Notes under the pieces: generated by a model
The model's database searches: none
What the model was told of the DNA's origin: nothing
Seen by the model: the letters and a program-made list of their open reading frames with translations, nothing else
DNA from: Methanobacteriota archaeon
Lineage (GTDB): Archaea > Thermoplasmatota > Poseidoniia > Poseidoniales > Thalassarchaeaceae
Direction of reading: 5' to 3'
Assembly: GCA_002719615.1 (NCBI GenBank)
Contig: PBHZ01000011.1
Location: forward strand, 1-12,847
DNA: 12,847 nucleotides
In this document: positions 1-7,680 of the stretch, piece by piece
Layout: each line of letters begins with the position of its first letter
How positions within the stretch are numbered: position 1 is the first letter of the stretch
Position numbers and translations under genes: made by a program

Positions 1-154
1 GTAACTCTTCTGCAGTTTTGATGATAACTGTTGAAGCTACAGCGGCCACTAATATTAATGCAATAAACACAATCATTGCTCCAATACCTATTGAGCCGCG
101 TTCGTCATATTTACCATAATTTCTCAGGTTTTCAGCATTCTTACTAGGCAACAT
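1..154 (-). CDS. Archaellin (archaeal flagellin), N-terminal fragment cut by the window edge
   Basis: The minus strand from the ATG at 154 encodes 51 residues before the window ends. Residues 1-20 form a hydrophilic charged leader ending in DERG. A hydrophobic helix follows at once, beginning SIGIGAMIVFIALILVAAVAS. This is the class III signal peptide plus N-terminal assembly helix of archaellins: the prepilin peptidase FlaK/PibD cuts after the glycine and the helix packs into the archaellum filament core. The GIGxxIVFIAxxLVAAVAS pattern fits archaellin better than an adhesion pilin. The 20-residue leader is long for the family. A second in-frame ATG at 178 would lengthen it to 28 residues, but a TATA-like box at 191-200 predicts a transcript start near 169, downstream of that ATG, so 154 is preferred. 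The filament domain lies outside the window. Confidence 0.88.
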   Translation of the reverse strand, partial: MLPSKNAENLRNYGKYDERGSIGIGAMIVFIALILVAAVASTVIIKTAEEL

Positions 155-190
155 TGTCCCTTTGTGATGAGTTATCATTTATGATGTTAA

Positions 191-200
191 TGTATAAAAT
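191..200 (-). promoter_or_regulatory. TATA-like box for the archaellin gene
   Basis: Read on the minus strand this is ATTTTATACA inside a very AT-rich gap. With the usual archaeal spacing of about 26 nt from box centre to transcript start, transcription would begin near 169 and give a leader of about 16 nt before the ATG at 154. The mRNA has AAAGGGA just before that ATG, too close to be a convincing Shine-Dalgarno. The rest of the 155-272 gap shows no gene. A short T5 on the minus strand (245-249) could help end transcripts of the upstream gene. Confidence 0.45.
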
Positions 201-272
201 AGACATATTACCAATAATAATACATTATTCAATTTTAATATGTAAAAATTATGTACAATATTTGATTTGTAA

Positions 273-1307
273 TTAATTCTTACCAACGTTCAATACATCA
301 ACTTCCAGATATACTTTTTGGCCTGGTCCCAAATTTTGAACAAATGGCAATCTCATTGCTTCAAAGCCTTCAGGAAGCCATGGGTCTAATATAATTCCTT
401 CCATACTTTTCAGTGTTCTGTTTTCAACCCTTATTTGAACCTTCAAATGGCCATAATTAGCCAAATAGCCTGTAGTTATCGCTAATTTTCTTCCTAGCAT
501 TTTTTCTGAAGTTACAGATCCTGAAGGACGCATTTCAACTCCTATCTCAATATATCCTTCTGGAGGAATCTCCGGTATCTCTGTCATTTTTGGACTTGTG
601 ACCCAACCCAAAGGCGTAGGTATTGACATTCTCATCGGCGACATATTATTGTCTCCTAAATTTTCTACTGTAATTACCATTAGTCCGTTATTCGTACTCT
701 CAGGCCATTTTGATTCTATTGAGAGGAAAAAATGATTAACTAAAAAGGGACTTAATGCTTCTCCAGTTGGAACTGAACCTAAAACGCTTATTGCCCTTTC
801 AAAAGCATCTGTTGCGGCTTTAAAATCATCTTTTGCTAATTTTTGTCTTGCTTCTCTTATCAAATTTAATGTTACTTCCTCCGAATCACTAAGGTCTCCA
901 AGTTCATTCAAATGTCTATTTATTATTGATAATGATCTTTCTAATCCTTGAGGGCCTAAAGCTGCAATTGCCTTTTCAACAGAATCGGCTGCAGCGCCCC
1001 AATTACCTTCTCTAAGAAATTGTAATCCTATTGCAACAAATTCTGACGAGTTTAAATCGTTTTCATTCAATTCTTCTAATTCATCCAGTTGTTTTGCCAA
1101 TGAATTCAGAGATCTGGATAAGCCTAATACTTGTTCTTCTAAGAAATCTGTTTCTTTACCTAATTTTTTAAGCATTTTTGATGCTTTAAGAGGCTTATTT
1201 TTCCATATTGTATGCTGAATTTTGATAGATTGTTCATCGATATGTTCTAATATCTTCAAAGTTGCTTCAGCACCACCAGAATTATTAAATTCTACTTTTT
1301 TACTCAT
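273..1307 (-). CDS. Cytosolic helical/TPR-like protein with C-terminal Ig-like (CARDB/NEW3-like) domain
   Basis: This 344-aa protein is not a family I recognise by name. It has no signal peptide and no membrane segment, so it is expected in the cytosol. Residues 10-82 are charged and helical, probably coiled coil. Two similar helical hairpins follow, at about 89-118 (FLREGNWGAAADSVEKAI) and 148-177 (KLAKDDFKAATDAFERAI). They share the pattern L-x(4)-F/W-x-A-A-x-D-x-x-E-x-A-I-x-x-LG and read as two TPR-like units. Residues 190-344 are beta-rich, with VENLGDNNMSP, a GWV-containing strand and a second start at VQIRVEN, resembling the ectodomain modules of the neighbouring giant protein. The ATG overlaps the stop of that upstream gene as ATGA (1304-1307), indicating one mRNA and coupled translation. 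A role as cytosolic partner or adaptor of the giant membrane protein is inferred from this linkage only. Confidence 0.85.
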   Translation of the reverse strand: MSKKVEFNNSGGAEATLKILEHIDEQSIKIQHTIWKNKPLKASKMLKKLGKETDFLEEQVLGLSRSLNSLAKQLDELEELNENDLNSSEFVAIGLQFLREGNWGAAADSVEKAIAALGPQGLERSLSIINRHLNELGDLSDSEEVTLNLIREARQKLAKDDFKAATDAFERAISVLGSVPTGEALSPFLVNHFFLSIESKWPESTNNGLMVITVENLGDNNMSPMRMSIPTPLGWVTSPKMTEIPEIPPEGYIEIGVEMRPSGSVTSEKMLGRKLAITTGYLANYGHLKVQIRVENRTLKSMEGIILDPWLPEGFEAMRLPFVQNLGPGQKVYLEVDVLNVGKN

Positions 1308-4300
1308 TCAGAATCCCCCAGACGATTTTTTGGTTGGAATCGGTTTGAAGATTTTTGAGATGCCAAAATTTTCTTTATTTTCATTGCCTTTAATTCTAAT
1401 TGTCCCAAATCACCATATATCTTCTCGTAAGATCTATCGAGGAATTTAAGAACAAGATGAATAATGATAGGTGATGCCAATATGTATAAAAATAATCCCG
1501 TTAATCCTGGTGTACTTGTATCTAAAGCTAAATTAGGTTGTATGATTGTGAATAATAAGAAAGCAAATGGTGCACATGAAGCAATTGCCCTTAACTCTCT
1601 AAATGTTTTTCTTGCTTCAACATCATGATTTGAAATTGTAGCGCGGGCGCCAGTTAATGACTTTCTTTTGTCATTGTATATCGCCTGCAATTCAGAGGAA
1701 GAGGTCCAAGCAATCCTAATAGAAGTCAATATTGCTAAAGATGCGCAAACAATAGGAAGCCATGAAAACCAATTTGTCAATGCAAGTGCCCCTAAAGCCG
1801 CAGTAGTGAAGTAAGATGAAAGGAGGACGTAGGAAGGTGTAAAATCTCTTAATCCTCTTCTATATAGATACATTGAAGCCAATAATAGTATTATTGAAAC
1901 AAATACCATGAGTGGGACTTTTATGCTTTCATTGCCAATTTTTACTAAATAACTTGGTGGCTCCCATGATTGAATTGTCAATTCTTGAGAACGTACATCG
2001 TTTGAAACGTCATTACCCATTATTTCTAATCCTGTACCGGTTAATTGAGCATTGCATGTAATTGGCTCTCCTGTTGACCACCATGGTATAGACTTAGAGC
2101 TTATTTGCCATGTTGAATTAAAGGTTGCTTGTGATGCTAATTGCGGTATATTTTGAGAGCCAGCAGCAAATGTATCTAGATATTCCCCATTACAATAAAC
2201 AGAAATTACTGATCCAGATGGCAAAACCGCATCACCTGAATTTTTCACTTCAACAACTAATGTTGCTGTATTACCTTCAATTAATTGAGAATCTAAGAAT
2301 CTCATCTCCAAAATCATTGGATCGGAGGTATCTGTAGTGACTAAATCGATAGTAAAGTCTGTCCAGTATTGCGCTGTATCGAGAGGGTCTCCAAGATTTT
2401 TTAATCTAAATGTGAATTCATATCCATCATCTGGTGCTAATTTATCTGTATCTGGTAAAATAAATTTAAGATCAAAATGAGTATTCGAATCGTAGGGCTG
2501 TACGGGGAGGAAATTGACCCCCGTAAAGTCAGAAGATAATTCCTGCCCATTTGGAAGGAGCGTTAGTATTACATCATTTACAAAGAATTGCCAATTGGCT
2601 TGTGAATTTTCATCTCCAGTAATATGCCTAGAAGCGCTCAAAAGAGTTAGGTTGTATACCACCGCAGATTCATCTGTTTGCCCTAGATATGGTACATGCA
2701 TCCATGGAATTCTGAGTATTCTACATCTGTCACCTTCATCTTCCTCACATAAAAGTAGGCCATCATCCCAAGTACTTACAGCCCCAGTATCAATTATGGT
2801 GGCATCATCTGTCTGTATTCTGACAATTTCTATAGGTGTACTGAATGAAGTTGTTTCTTCAGCATCGTCATCAGAAGTAAATATGATATCAAAAGTACCA
2901 CTTTCTCCAACATAATGGTCAGAAGCAATCGGTGTTATTTCTAATGTTATTGAATAGCTTTCTTCTATTTGAATAATAAATTGTGTAGATGGAAGATTTG
3001 GATAAGATACTTGCCATCTTGACTGATCCGTAACACTCAATTCAGAGCTCATGGAAACTCTTGCTGGTGCATTCCCTCCATTTTCGATAACATAGTCAAA
3101 TGTTCTAGTTTGTCCCGGAACCATGTTCATGTAATCAGAGGATGAGGTGATAATTAATTCAAAATATGGTTCAATTGTGATTGCGATATTTGTTAGCCCC
3201 AAAGTCAAAAAATCTCCATTTGAGTCTGTGAAATCATAAGAAAATATTTGAATAGGGATATTGAACACGGTTCCAGCTTCAAGCATTACATCAGGACCTA
3301 AATTGGGTAATGTAAAATTTAGTCTGACCGCTAAACTATTTTCACTACCTGGTTCTATGGAAACATTATTATTTTCAGTTTCGTAAGACCATGTTCCTGT
3401 TGAAGATTCTGTCGGCAAAATAGGAATAAAAGAAACATTATTCTCAAGCAAATTACCAAGGTTTAGTAAATTGAAATCTGCATTGATAGTGTCTCCTGGT
3501 TGAGCAAAATAATTTGTACTACCTTGTAAATTTAATGCATGATCTGGGTTTACAGTCACTTCCATAGTTTTAGTATCCAATAAACTACCATTATTTGATA
3601 ATTTAATATCAAAGGTTGTCGACCTATCTGCACGTGCAGTATCTGATGCTTTAGCATAAACTCGAATAATTGAGGTTGCCCCTGGAGGGACTAGCATTGT
3701 TTTTGTCAATTCTAGTATGGAATCATCTTCACTGAATGTTATAAATAAATAGTCGTCGTCGGTATTTTCCAAATCTAAAACAAAAGTTTGATTAGAGTTG
3801 CCTGTGTTATTTAATTCAAACATTATAGTAGAAGTTCCCAATCTATCTAATATCGCTAAATCTGATCCAGTATTCAAATTAGCATTAATCAATTCATCTA
3901 ATTGGAATTTAGCTGTTGCATATGTGAGTATTTCTGCTGGTTGATCTGTTGGGTCATCCGGATCTTCTGGCTCGTGCTCATAATCACAAACACCTAGGTC
4001 TCTTTTGGTACATGCATAAATCATTATTTCATGTATTTTTTCAGCACTTGCAGTTGCTGGTGGGGTCGCTGAAACGGTAAAAGATGTTTCATATGGAACA
4101 AGACATGAGCTACCTATTCCACAAAAACCTTCTATTCTAGATTTGATGGTTGTTGTGCTACTTATTGATACAGTCCATCCAGGCATTTCAACATAATTCA
4201 GATCAAATATATCTGGAGAATTGCCCATATTCTTTAATGTCATTTCTGCAACTATTGCAGTTCCGGGTGCACCATTTCCAATGGTCTTTGAGATGAGGCC

Positions 4301-6340
4301 GGCCTCGGATATCTGCGGTATATCAAACGATATTGAAGTGGAATTATTTGAAGTTTGGATGGTGTTTCCATTGTAATCATCAAGAGCAAAAGTGGTTTCA
4401 GCGGCTACAGTAAAACTCAGCTCTCCTGCAGCCGGGTATGGAAAGTTTACATTAGAAGTGTGGCGCATGGTTATTACTCCATACCCACTTTCTCCAATCC
4501 CCAAACTCATTGTTGGAGGGTTTAGTCCAATAGTCCATCTTTGTTCTTCATATTGTGCCGCTCCAGTAGTAATTGGATCATGATTTAAAAATTTCTGAAC
4601 TAAATTAATCTGTGCTGTACCATCTGTTTCTGAGGCTAAATTATTTTTGGCTTGAACTCTAAACTTTAATGCTCTATTAATTGATAATGAAGTTATTTCT
4701 TCCGATGTGACCTCTTCCAAACAAATTTCATATCCTTTAGTTAATGGGCAGTCTGAATTCAAGGGTTCATCATTATCATCTAATAATTCAAAATCAATTT
4801 CTACTTTAGGTAAAACATGTATAGAAGTTGTGGCGATAACATCTAAACCACCAGATAATGGTATCGCTTGTACTCTGAAAGTTAATTCCAAGTCTGCATT
4901 TATTTTCAAAGCCGATTGCATGGGAATCTCCATATCAGGTAGAATAAATGTTACGGGGATTGTAATATTCTCACCAGGCAATAAGATATTTGTTATAGTA
5001 ACAGGAGCGATTATTGTCCAATAAGGAACTGCTTCTAACATTGCAGCATTAATTTGATACTGAGCAGGGGCTGTACCCGTGTTATTCAATATATATTCAT
5101 GAGTGAAACTTTCACCACCGGGCTCAACATTAAAATGATCTACCCCACTTGAGTGAGAGCTATTTTGAGTAATTGTACCTTGATATAATTCTCCTGCCAT
5201 TATAATTACAGTACTTTCCAAGAGTAGGCTATTACTTTGAGACAATACAGATAGAGTTACCATCTCAGAATCACTAATATCGGCATCCTGTGGAACTTCT
5301 ACTGGAATAGTAATAACTGTTGATGAACCTGAATCAAGACTCAGTGGATCTGAGCTCGAATGGATTGTTGCTGGTGCTTTTACCCAACCACTTATGTTTG
5401 TTTGAGAAACGGTAAAGGTTTCCGGTAAACTACCGGCATTTTGTAAAAGGAAAGATATGTTTGTCCATTCTCCAGGGTCTACATTTCTATCAATTGGAGT
5501 AGATAACACTGCATTTGAGAAATCAAAAGAGACTGAAATATCTGGGATGCTTATGGTAGAAGTCCCGGATAATATACCCGTAAATTGAATCTCGCCAGAT
5601 ATTATGTATTCTCCTTCCAAAGGTGTTCCATCAAATGAAATATCTATATTTGTAAGTAAAGCAGGGCTAGAAAGGCTACCAACGGGCGGTTGTATGGTTG
5701 TCGATGTGATTGGAGTAACGTCTCCTCCGAGTACAGATGTGAGTGATAAATCAGCTGTTACATCCACAGGGACTGTGCCTGAGTTTACCATTGAAATTGT
5801 TCCAGACCAAAGTCCTTTTGCTAATACATCACCATAATCTGGCAAAGTATCTGCAACGTGAGTAGCACTTTGAACATCAAGTACGTCTATATTGGACAAA
5901 AGTAATTGATTATTGCTAGTATCGGAGTCTGTGGATGAGGGGTCATTTGTCCATAAGGCGATTAAAGAAGAGCCTGAGGGAGAATTGGTTGCATTCCAGT
6001 ACATTATATGATTAGATGTCCAACCAGAAGAAATTGAAATATCCCGACTGTCTACTTCCGAAGGTCCTGAGCCGTCATCAACTTCTAGTGTAAGAGTACC
6101 TTCTGCATCAGAACCCCCAAAATTTACTATTGTAACTCTGATTATATGTTCCATCGGAGAAACTGTTGGTACAGCGCCTACATATACCGAAGGGGTAGTT
6201 ATGTCCAATTGAGTTACTGCAACATCTGCGTTTGAAGATTGAAATGAAGGCTCTGTATTAGTTTTTAACATCGCTTCTGGAGTGTATGGCAAAATTGAAA
6301 GAACCATGATGGTAACTATTAAAATTGCTTTAACCTTCAT
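1304..6340 (-). CDS. Giant exported multi-Ig-like-domain protein with five-helix C-terminal membrane module
   Basis: This 1678-aa protein has a Sec-type signal (residues 1-23, MKVKAILIVTIMVLSIL then a probable cut after TPEA). Residues about 30-1460 are Ser/Thr/Asn-rich beta-sandwich modules of CARDB/NEW3 type (COG1470-like), each marked by an N-x-G turn after a hydrophobic strand: N73, N186, N301, N420, N704, N845, N960, N1087, N1315, N1367. The ectodomain has exactly ten cysteines in five neighbouring pairs (531/540, 740/746, 777/785, 1198/1206, 1383/1429), suggesting disulfides. Many N-x-S/T sequons could be glycosylated. The C-terminus has five hydrophobic helices at about 1475-1493, 1503-1521, 1527-1545, 1585-1601 and 1613-1631, with a cytosolic loop at 1546-1584 and a basic, helical cytosolic tail. 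With cleaved signal and N-terminus outside, five helices place the C-terminus inside. It is first in a two-gene unit. A surface adhesin, envelope scaffold or sensor are all possible. No enzymatic motif was seen. Confidence 0.9.
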   Translation of the reverse strand: MKVKAILIVTIMVLSILPYTPEAMLKTNTEPSFQSSNADVAVTQLDITTPSVYVGAVPTVSPMEHIIRVTIVNFGGSDAEGTLTLEVDDGSGPSEVDSRDISISSGWTSNHIMYWNATNSPSGSSLIALWTNDPSSTDSDTSNNQLLLSNIDVLDVQSATHVADTLPDYGDVLAKGLWSGTISMVNSGTVPVDVTADLSLTSVLGGDVTPITSTTIQPPVGSLSSPALLTNIDISFDGTPLEGEYIISGEIQFTGILSGTSTISIPDISVSFDFSNAVLSTPIDRNVDPGEWTNISFLLQNAGSLPETFTVSQTNISGWVKAPATIHSSSDPLSLDSGSSTVITIPVEVPQDADISDSEMVTLSVLSQSNSLLLESTVIIMAGELYQGTITQNSSHSSGVDHFNVEPGGESFTHEYILNNTGTAPAQYQINAAMLEAVPYWTIIAPVTITNILLPGENITIPVTFILPDMEIPMQSALKINADLELTFRVQAIPLSGGLDVIATTSIHVLPKVEIDFELLDDNDEPLNSDCPLTKGYEICLEEVTSEEITSLSINRALKFRVQAKNNLASETDGTAQINLVQKFLNHDPITTGAAQYEEQRWTIGLNPPTMSLGIGESGYGVITMRHTSNVNFPYPAAGELSFTVAAETTFALDDYNGNTIQTSNNSTSISFDIPQISEAGLISKTIGNGAPGTAIVAEMTLKNMGNSPDIFDLNYVEMPGWTVSISSTTTIKSRIEGFCGIGSSCLVPYETSFTVSATPPATASAEKIHEIMIYACTKRDLGVCDYEHEPEDPDDPTDQPAEILTYATAKFQLDELINANLNTGSDLAILDRLGTSTIMFELNNTGNSNQTFVLDLENTDDDYLFITFSEDDSILELTKTMLVPPGATSIIRVYAKASDTARADRSTTFDIKLSNNGSLLDTKTMEVTVNPDHALNLQGSTNYFAQPGDTINADFNLLNLGNLLENNVSFIPILPTESSTGTWSYETENNNVSIEPGSENSLAVRLNFTLPNLGPDVMLEAGTVFNIPIQIFSYDFTDSNGDFLTLGLTNIAITIEPYFELIITSSSDYMNMVPGQTRTFDYVIENGGNAPARVSMSSELSVTDQSRWQVSYPNLPSTQFIIQIEESYSITLEITPIASDHYVGESGTFDIIFTSDDDAEETTSFSTPIEIVRIQTDDATIIDTGAVSTWDDGLLLCEEDEGDRCRILRIPWMHVPYLGQTDESAVVYNLTLLSASRHITGDENSQANWQFFVNDVILTLLPNGQELSSDFTGVNFLPVQPYDSNTHFDLKFILPDTDKLAPDDGYEFTFRLKNLGDPLDTAQYWTDFTIDLVTTDTSDPMILEMRFLDSQLIEGNTATLVVEVKNSGDAVLPSGSVISVYCNGEYLDTFAAGSQNIPQLASQATFNSTWQISSKSIPWWSTGEPITCNAQLTGTGLEIMGNDVSNDVRSQELTIQSWEPPSYLVKIGNESIKVPLMVFVSIILLLASMYLYRRGLRDFTPSYVLLSSYFTTAALGALALTNWFSWLPIVCASLAILTSIRIAWTSSSELQAIYNDKRKSLTGARATISNHDVEARKTFRELRAIASCAPFAFLLFTIIQPNLALDTSTPGLTGLFLYILASPIIIHLVLKFLDRSYEKIYGDLGQLELKAMKIKKILASQKSSNRFQPKNRLGDSE

Positions 6341-6359
6341 AATATCTTATCCCAAAAAG

Positions 6360-6367
6360 TATATTTC
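6360..6367 (-). promoter_or_regulatory. TATA-like box for the giant surface-protein operon
   Basis: On the minus strand this reads AAATATAC. Its centre lies about 23-24 nt from the A of the ATG at 6340, so the transcript should start at or within a few bases of the start codon. No Shine-Dalgarno is visible in the short stretch before the ATG (GGGATAAGATATT). Together these suggest a leaderless mRNA, which is common in archaea. The box is inferred from sequence alone. Confidence 0.4.
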
Positions 6368-6439
6368 TACAAATCTGTGTAGCCTAATGGCAATCCGCCC
6401 GAATGTAGAGGGAGGTTGACTCGGATATGAAATACACGG

Positions 6440-6448
6440 TTATAAAAT
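6440..6448 (+). promoter_or_regulatory. TATA-like box for the DUF2135 gene
   Basis: The sequence TTATAAAAT is a good archaeal box A match. A start about 26 nt downstream puts the 5' end near 6470, leaving a leader of about 47 nt before the GTG at 6517. This is long compared with the other genes here, and it contains two out-of-frame ATGs (6483 and 6488). Confidence 0.5.
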
Positions 6449-6487
6449 TGATTTGACACGTCTAAAGTAGTTAATTTAACCGATGTT

Positions 6488-6526
6488 ATGAAAAGACGGG
6501 GCACAGGTTCAGTACTGTGGACGTAG
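6488..6526 (+). other. Possible 12-codon upstream ORF overlapping the DUF2135 start
   Basis: The ATG at 6488 opens a 12-residue frame (MKRRGTGSVLWT) ending in TAG at 6524-6526, so it overlaps the GTG start at 6517 in another frame. It lies inside the predicted leader. It could be a regulatory leader peptide coupling or reducing translation of the next gene, or chance. No Shine-Dalgarno precedes it. Confidence 0.2.
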
Positions 6527-7680
6527 TTTCGCTTGTCATCGTTGTGACGATAATTGGTTTACTTTTCCAAGGCGTATACAGAATATTGTTTGGAGGCCGT
6601 AGAAGGACTATTTTACCCCCAACAGAAATAAATTTACCTGAATTTGAATCAGAATCTGTTCAATTAAGAAATAGAAGACGAAGTGGAAGAAGATCTGACC
6701 GTTCAGATATTTCTCTCCCCTCTGAAGGTTTAGGAGAAGGGGGTGGAATTTTGGGCGAAGGGATTCAAGAAGCCGTGATTAGTGAAGAAGGAGCGTCTGC
6801 TTTTAGTGAAAGGCTAGAAAGAGAAGGTGCAAAAAGAGGTTCTGTACAAATCAGCCTATTATGGAATAATTGGAATGATTTAGATTTGCATGTAATTACT
6901 CCTTCAGGAGAACATATTTTCCATGATAACAGAAAATCTGCATGTGGAGGGGAATTGGACTTAGACATGAATTTCAAACCAACGTCAAAAACACCCGTGG
7001 AAAATGTAGTATGGACTAAGACGCCGCCTTCAGGAACATATAGAGTTGGGGTCAGGCACTACAAAATACAACATAAAAATAGTGTTTTGTCGAAAATTCC
7101 TTTATTAAAAAATTTAATATTAAAAAATGAGACAGATTTCAAAGTTAGTGTAACTATAGGAACTAATCAAAGGGTATACGAAGGAAAAATTAGGCACAAT
7201 AAAATAAATAATGAGTTATTATTTATAGCTAAGTTTGCTATTGCTGAAATGGAGAAAGGGGAGTCAAAACCTAAAGAATTAGTATTAGAAGATGAAAATA
7301 TACAAGCGTTAGAAAAAGAAACGGATAGTAGTTCTGTCATGAATAGTGCTACAGTCGATATGTCATTAGATTCTTCTAATGATCTTGGACTAAGTTTAGA
7401 ACAACCAGATGGGCAAATGATTTCTTTCTTAGATGTTGGAAAGCATAAAAATATACTATTTGATATGGACGAAAGTGCTAATAAACAATCAATTAAGTTA
7501 AACAATCCTGTTAAAGGTAAATATAATATCTTTATTGAGGAATATGAAACAATAAATGGAGGAGAATCTACAAAATATGACATAGCTGTAAATTATAAAG
7601 ATGGTACTAAAGATAATTTTGAAGGTGTAATTGATAAAGGTCAAGAAAAGATAAAGGTAGGAGAGTTTGAAATTCAATAA
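6517..7680 (+). CDS. Membrane-anchored DUF2135 (YfaP-like) protein with a degenerate second domain copy
   Basis: This is a 387-aa protein from a GTG start, the first possible start after an in-frame TAA at 6472; AGG at 6505-6507 is a weak ribosome site. Residues 3-25 form one membrane helix, followed by a basic cluster (GGRRR) and a low-complexity Arg/Ser/Gly linker to about residue 105. Residues 107-225 match the DUF2135/YfaP pattern: WNNWNDLDLHVITPSGEHI, CGGELDLD, PVENVVW, PPSGTYRVGVRHY, then a YEGKI strand. The domain is known from bacterial and archaeal secreted or envelope proteins, its function unclear. Residues 277-385 follow the same order (NDLGLSLEQPDGQMI, PVKGKYNIFIEEYE, FEGVI) without the DLDLHV acids and tryptophans, apparently a decayed duplicate. 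Basic residues after the helix favour a cytosolic domain by the positive-inside rule, unusual for this family. It is divergent from the giant-protein operon. Confidence 0.85.
   Translation: MDVVSLVIVVTIIGLLFQGVYRILFGGRRRTILPPTEINLPEFESESVQLRNRRRSGRRSDRSDISLPSEGLGEGGGILGEGIQEAVISEEGASAFSERLEREGAKRGSVQISLLWNNWNDLDLHVITPSGEHIFHDNRKSACGGELDLDMNFKPTSKTPVENVVWTKTPPSGTYRVGVRHYKIQHKNSVLSKIPLLKNLILKNETDFKVSVTIGTNQRVYEGKIRHNKINNELLFIAKFAIAEMEKGESKPKELVLEDENIQALEKETDSSSVMNSATVDMSLDSSNDLGLSLEQPDGQMISFLDVGKHKNILFDMDESANKQSIKLNNPVKGKYNIFIEEYETINGGESTKYDIAVNYKDGTKDNFEGVIDKGQEKIKVGEFEIQ

Larger units (their letters stand above)
6341..6516. promoter_or_regulatory. Divergent control region between the giant-protein operon and the DUF2135 gene
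   Basis: These 176 bp separate two divergent start codons and hold a TATA-like box for each direction (6360-6367 minus, 6440-6448 plus). Between them, 6381-6428 is clearly more GC-rich than its surroundings and carries a weak inverted repeat (ATCCG at 6393-6397, CGGAT at 6422-6426). Sitting upstream of both core promoters, it is the natural place for a shared activator site. No tRNA-like or convincing RNA structure was found. Confidence 0.4.

Noticed and set aside
155..178. Longer archaellin start at the ATG at 178
   Set aside because: The predicted transcript start near 169 lies downstream of that ATG, and it would make an already long leader 28 residues.
2514..2915. A 133-codon plus-strand open frame inside the giant surface-protein gene
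   Set aside because: It is antisense to a continuous, domain-structured reading frame; its Ser/Val-rich content mirrors the Thr/Asp/Ser codons of the real gene.
1304..6340. Giant protein as the S-layer protein
   Set aside because: An S-layer protein normally has one C-terminal anchor; the five membrane helices and coupled cytosolic gene argue against it.
6381..6428. GC-richer patch that might be a small RNA or tRNA-like element
   Set aside because: No cloverleaf and only a five-base inverted repeat with a long loop; treated as part of the control region.
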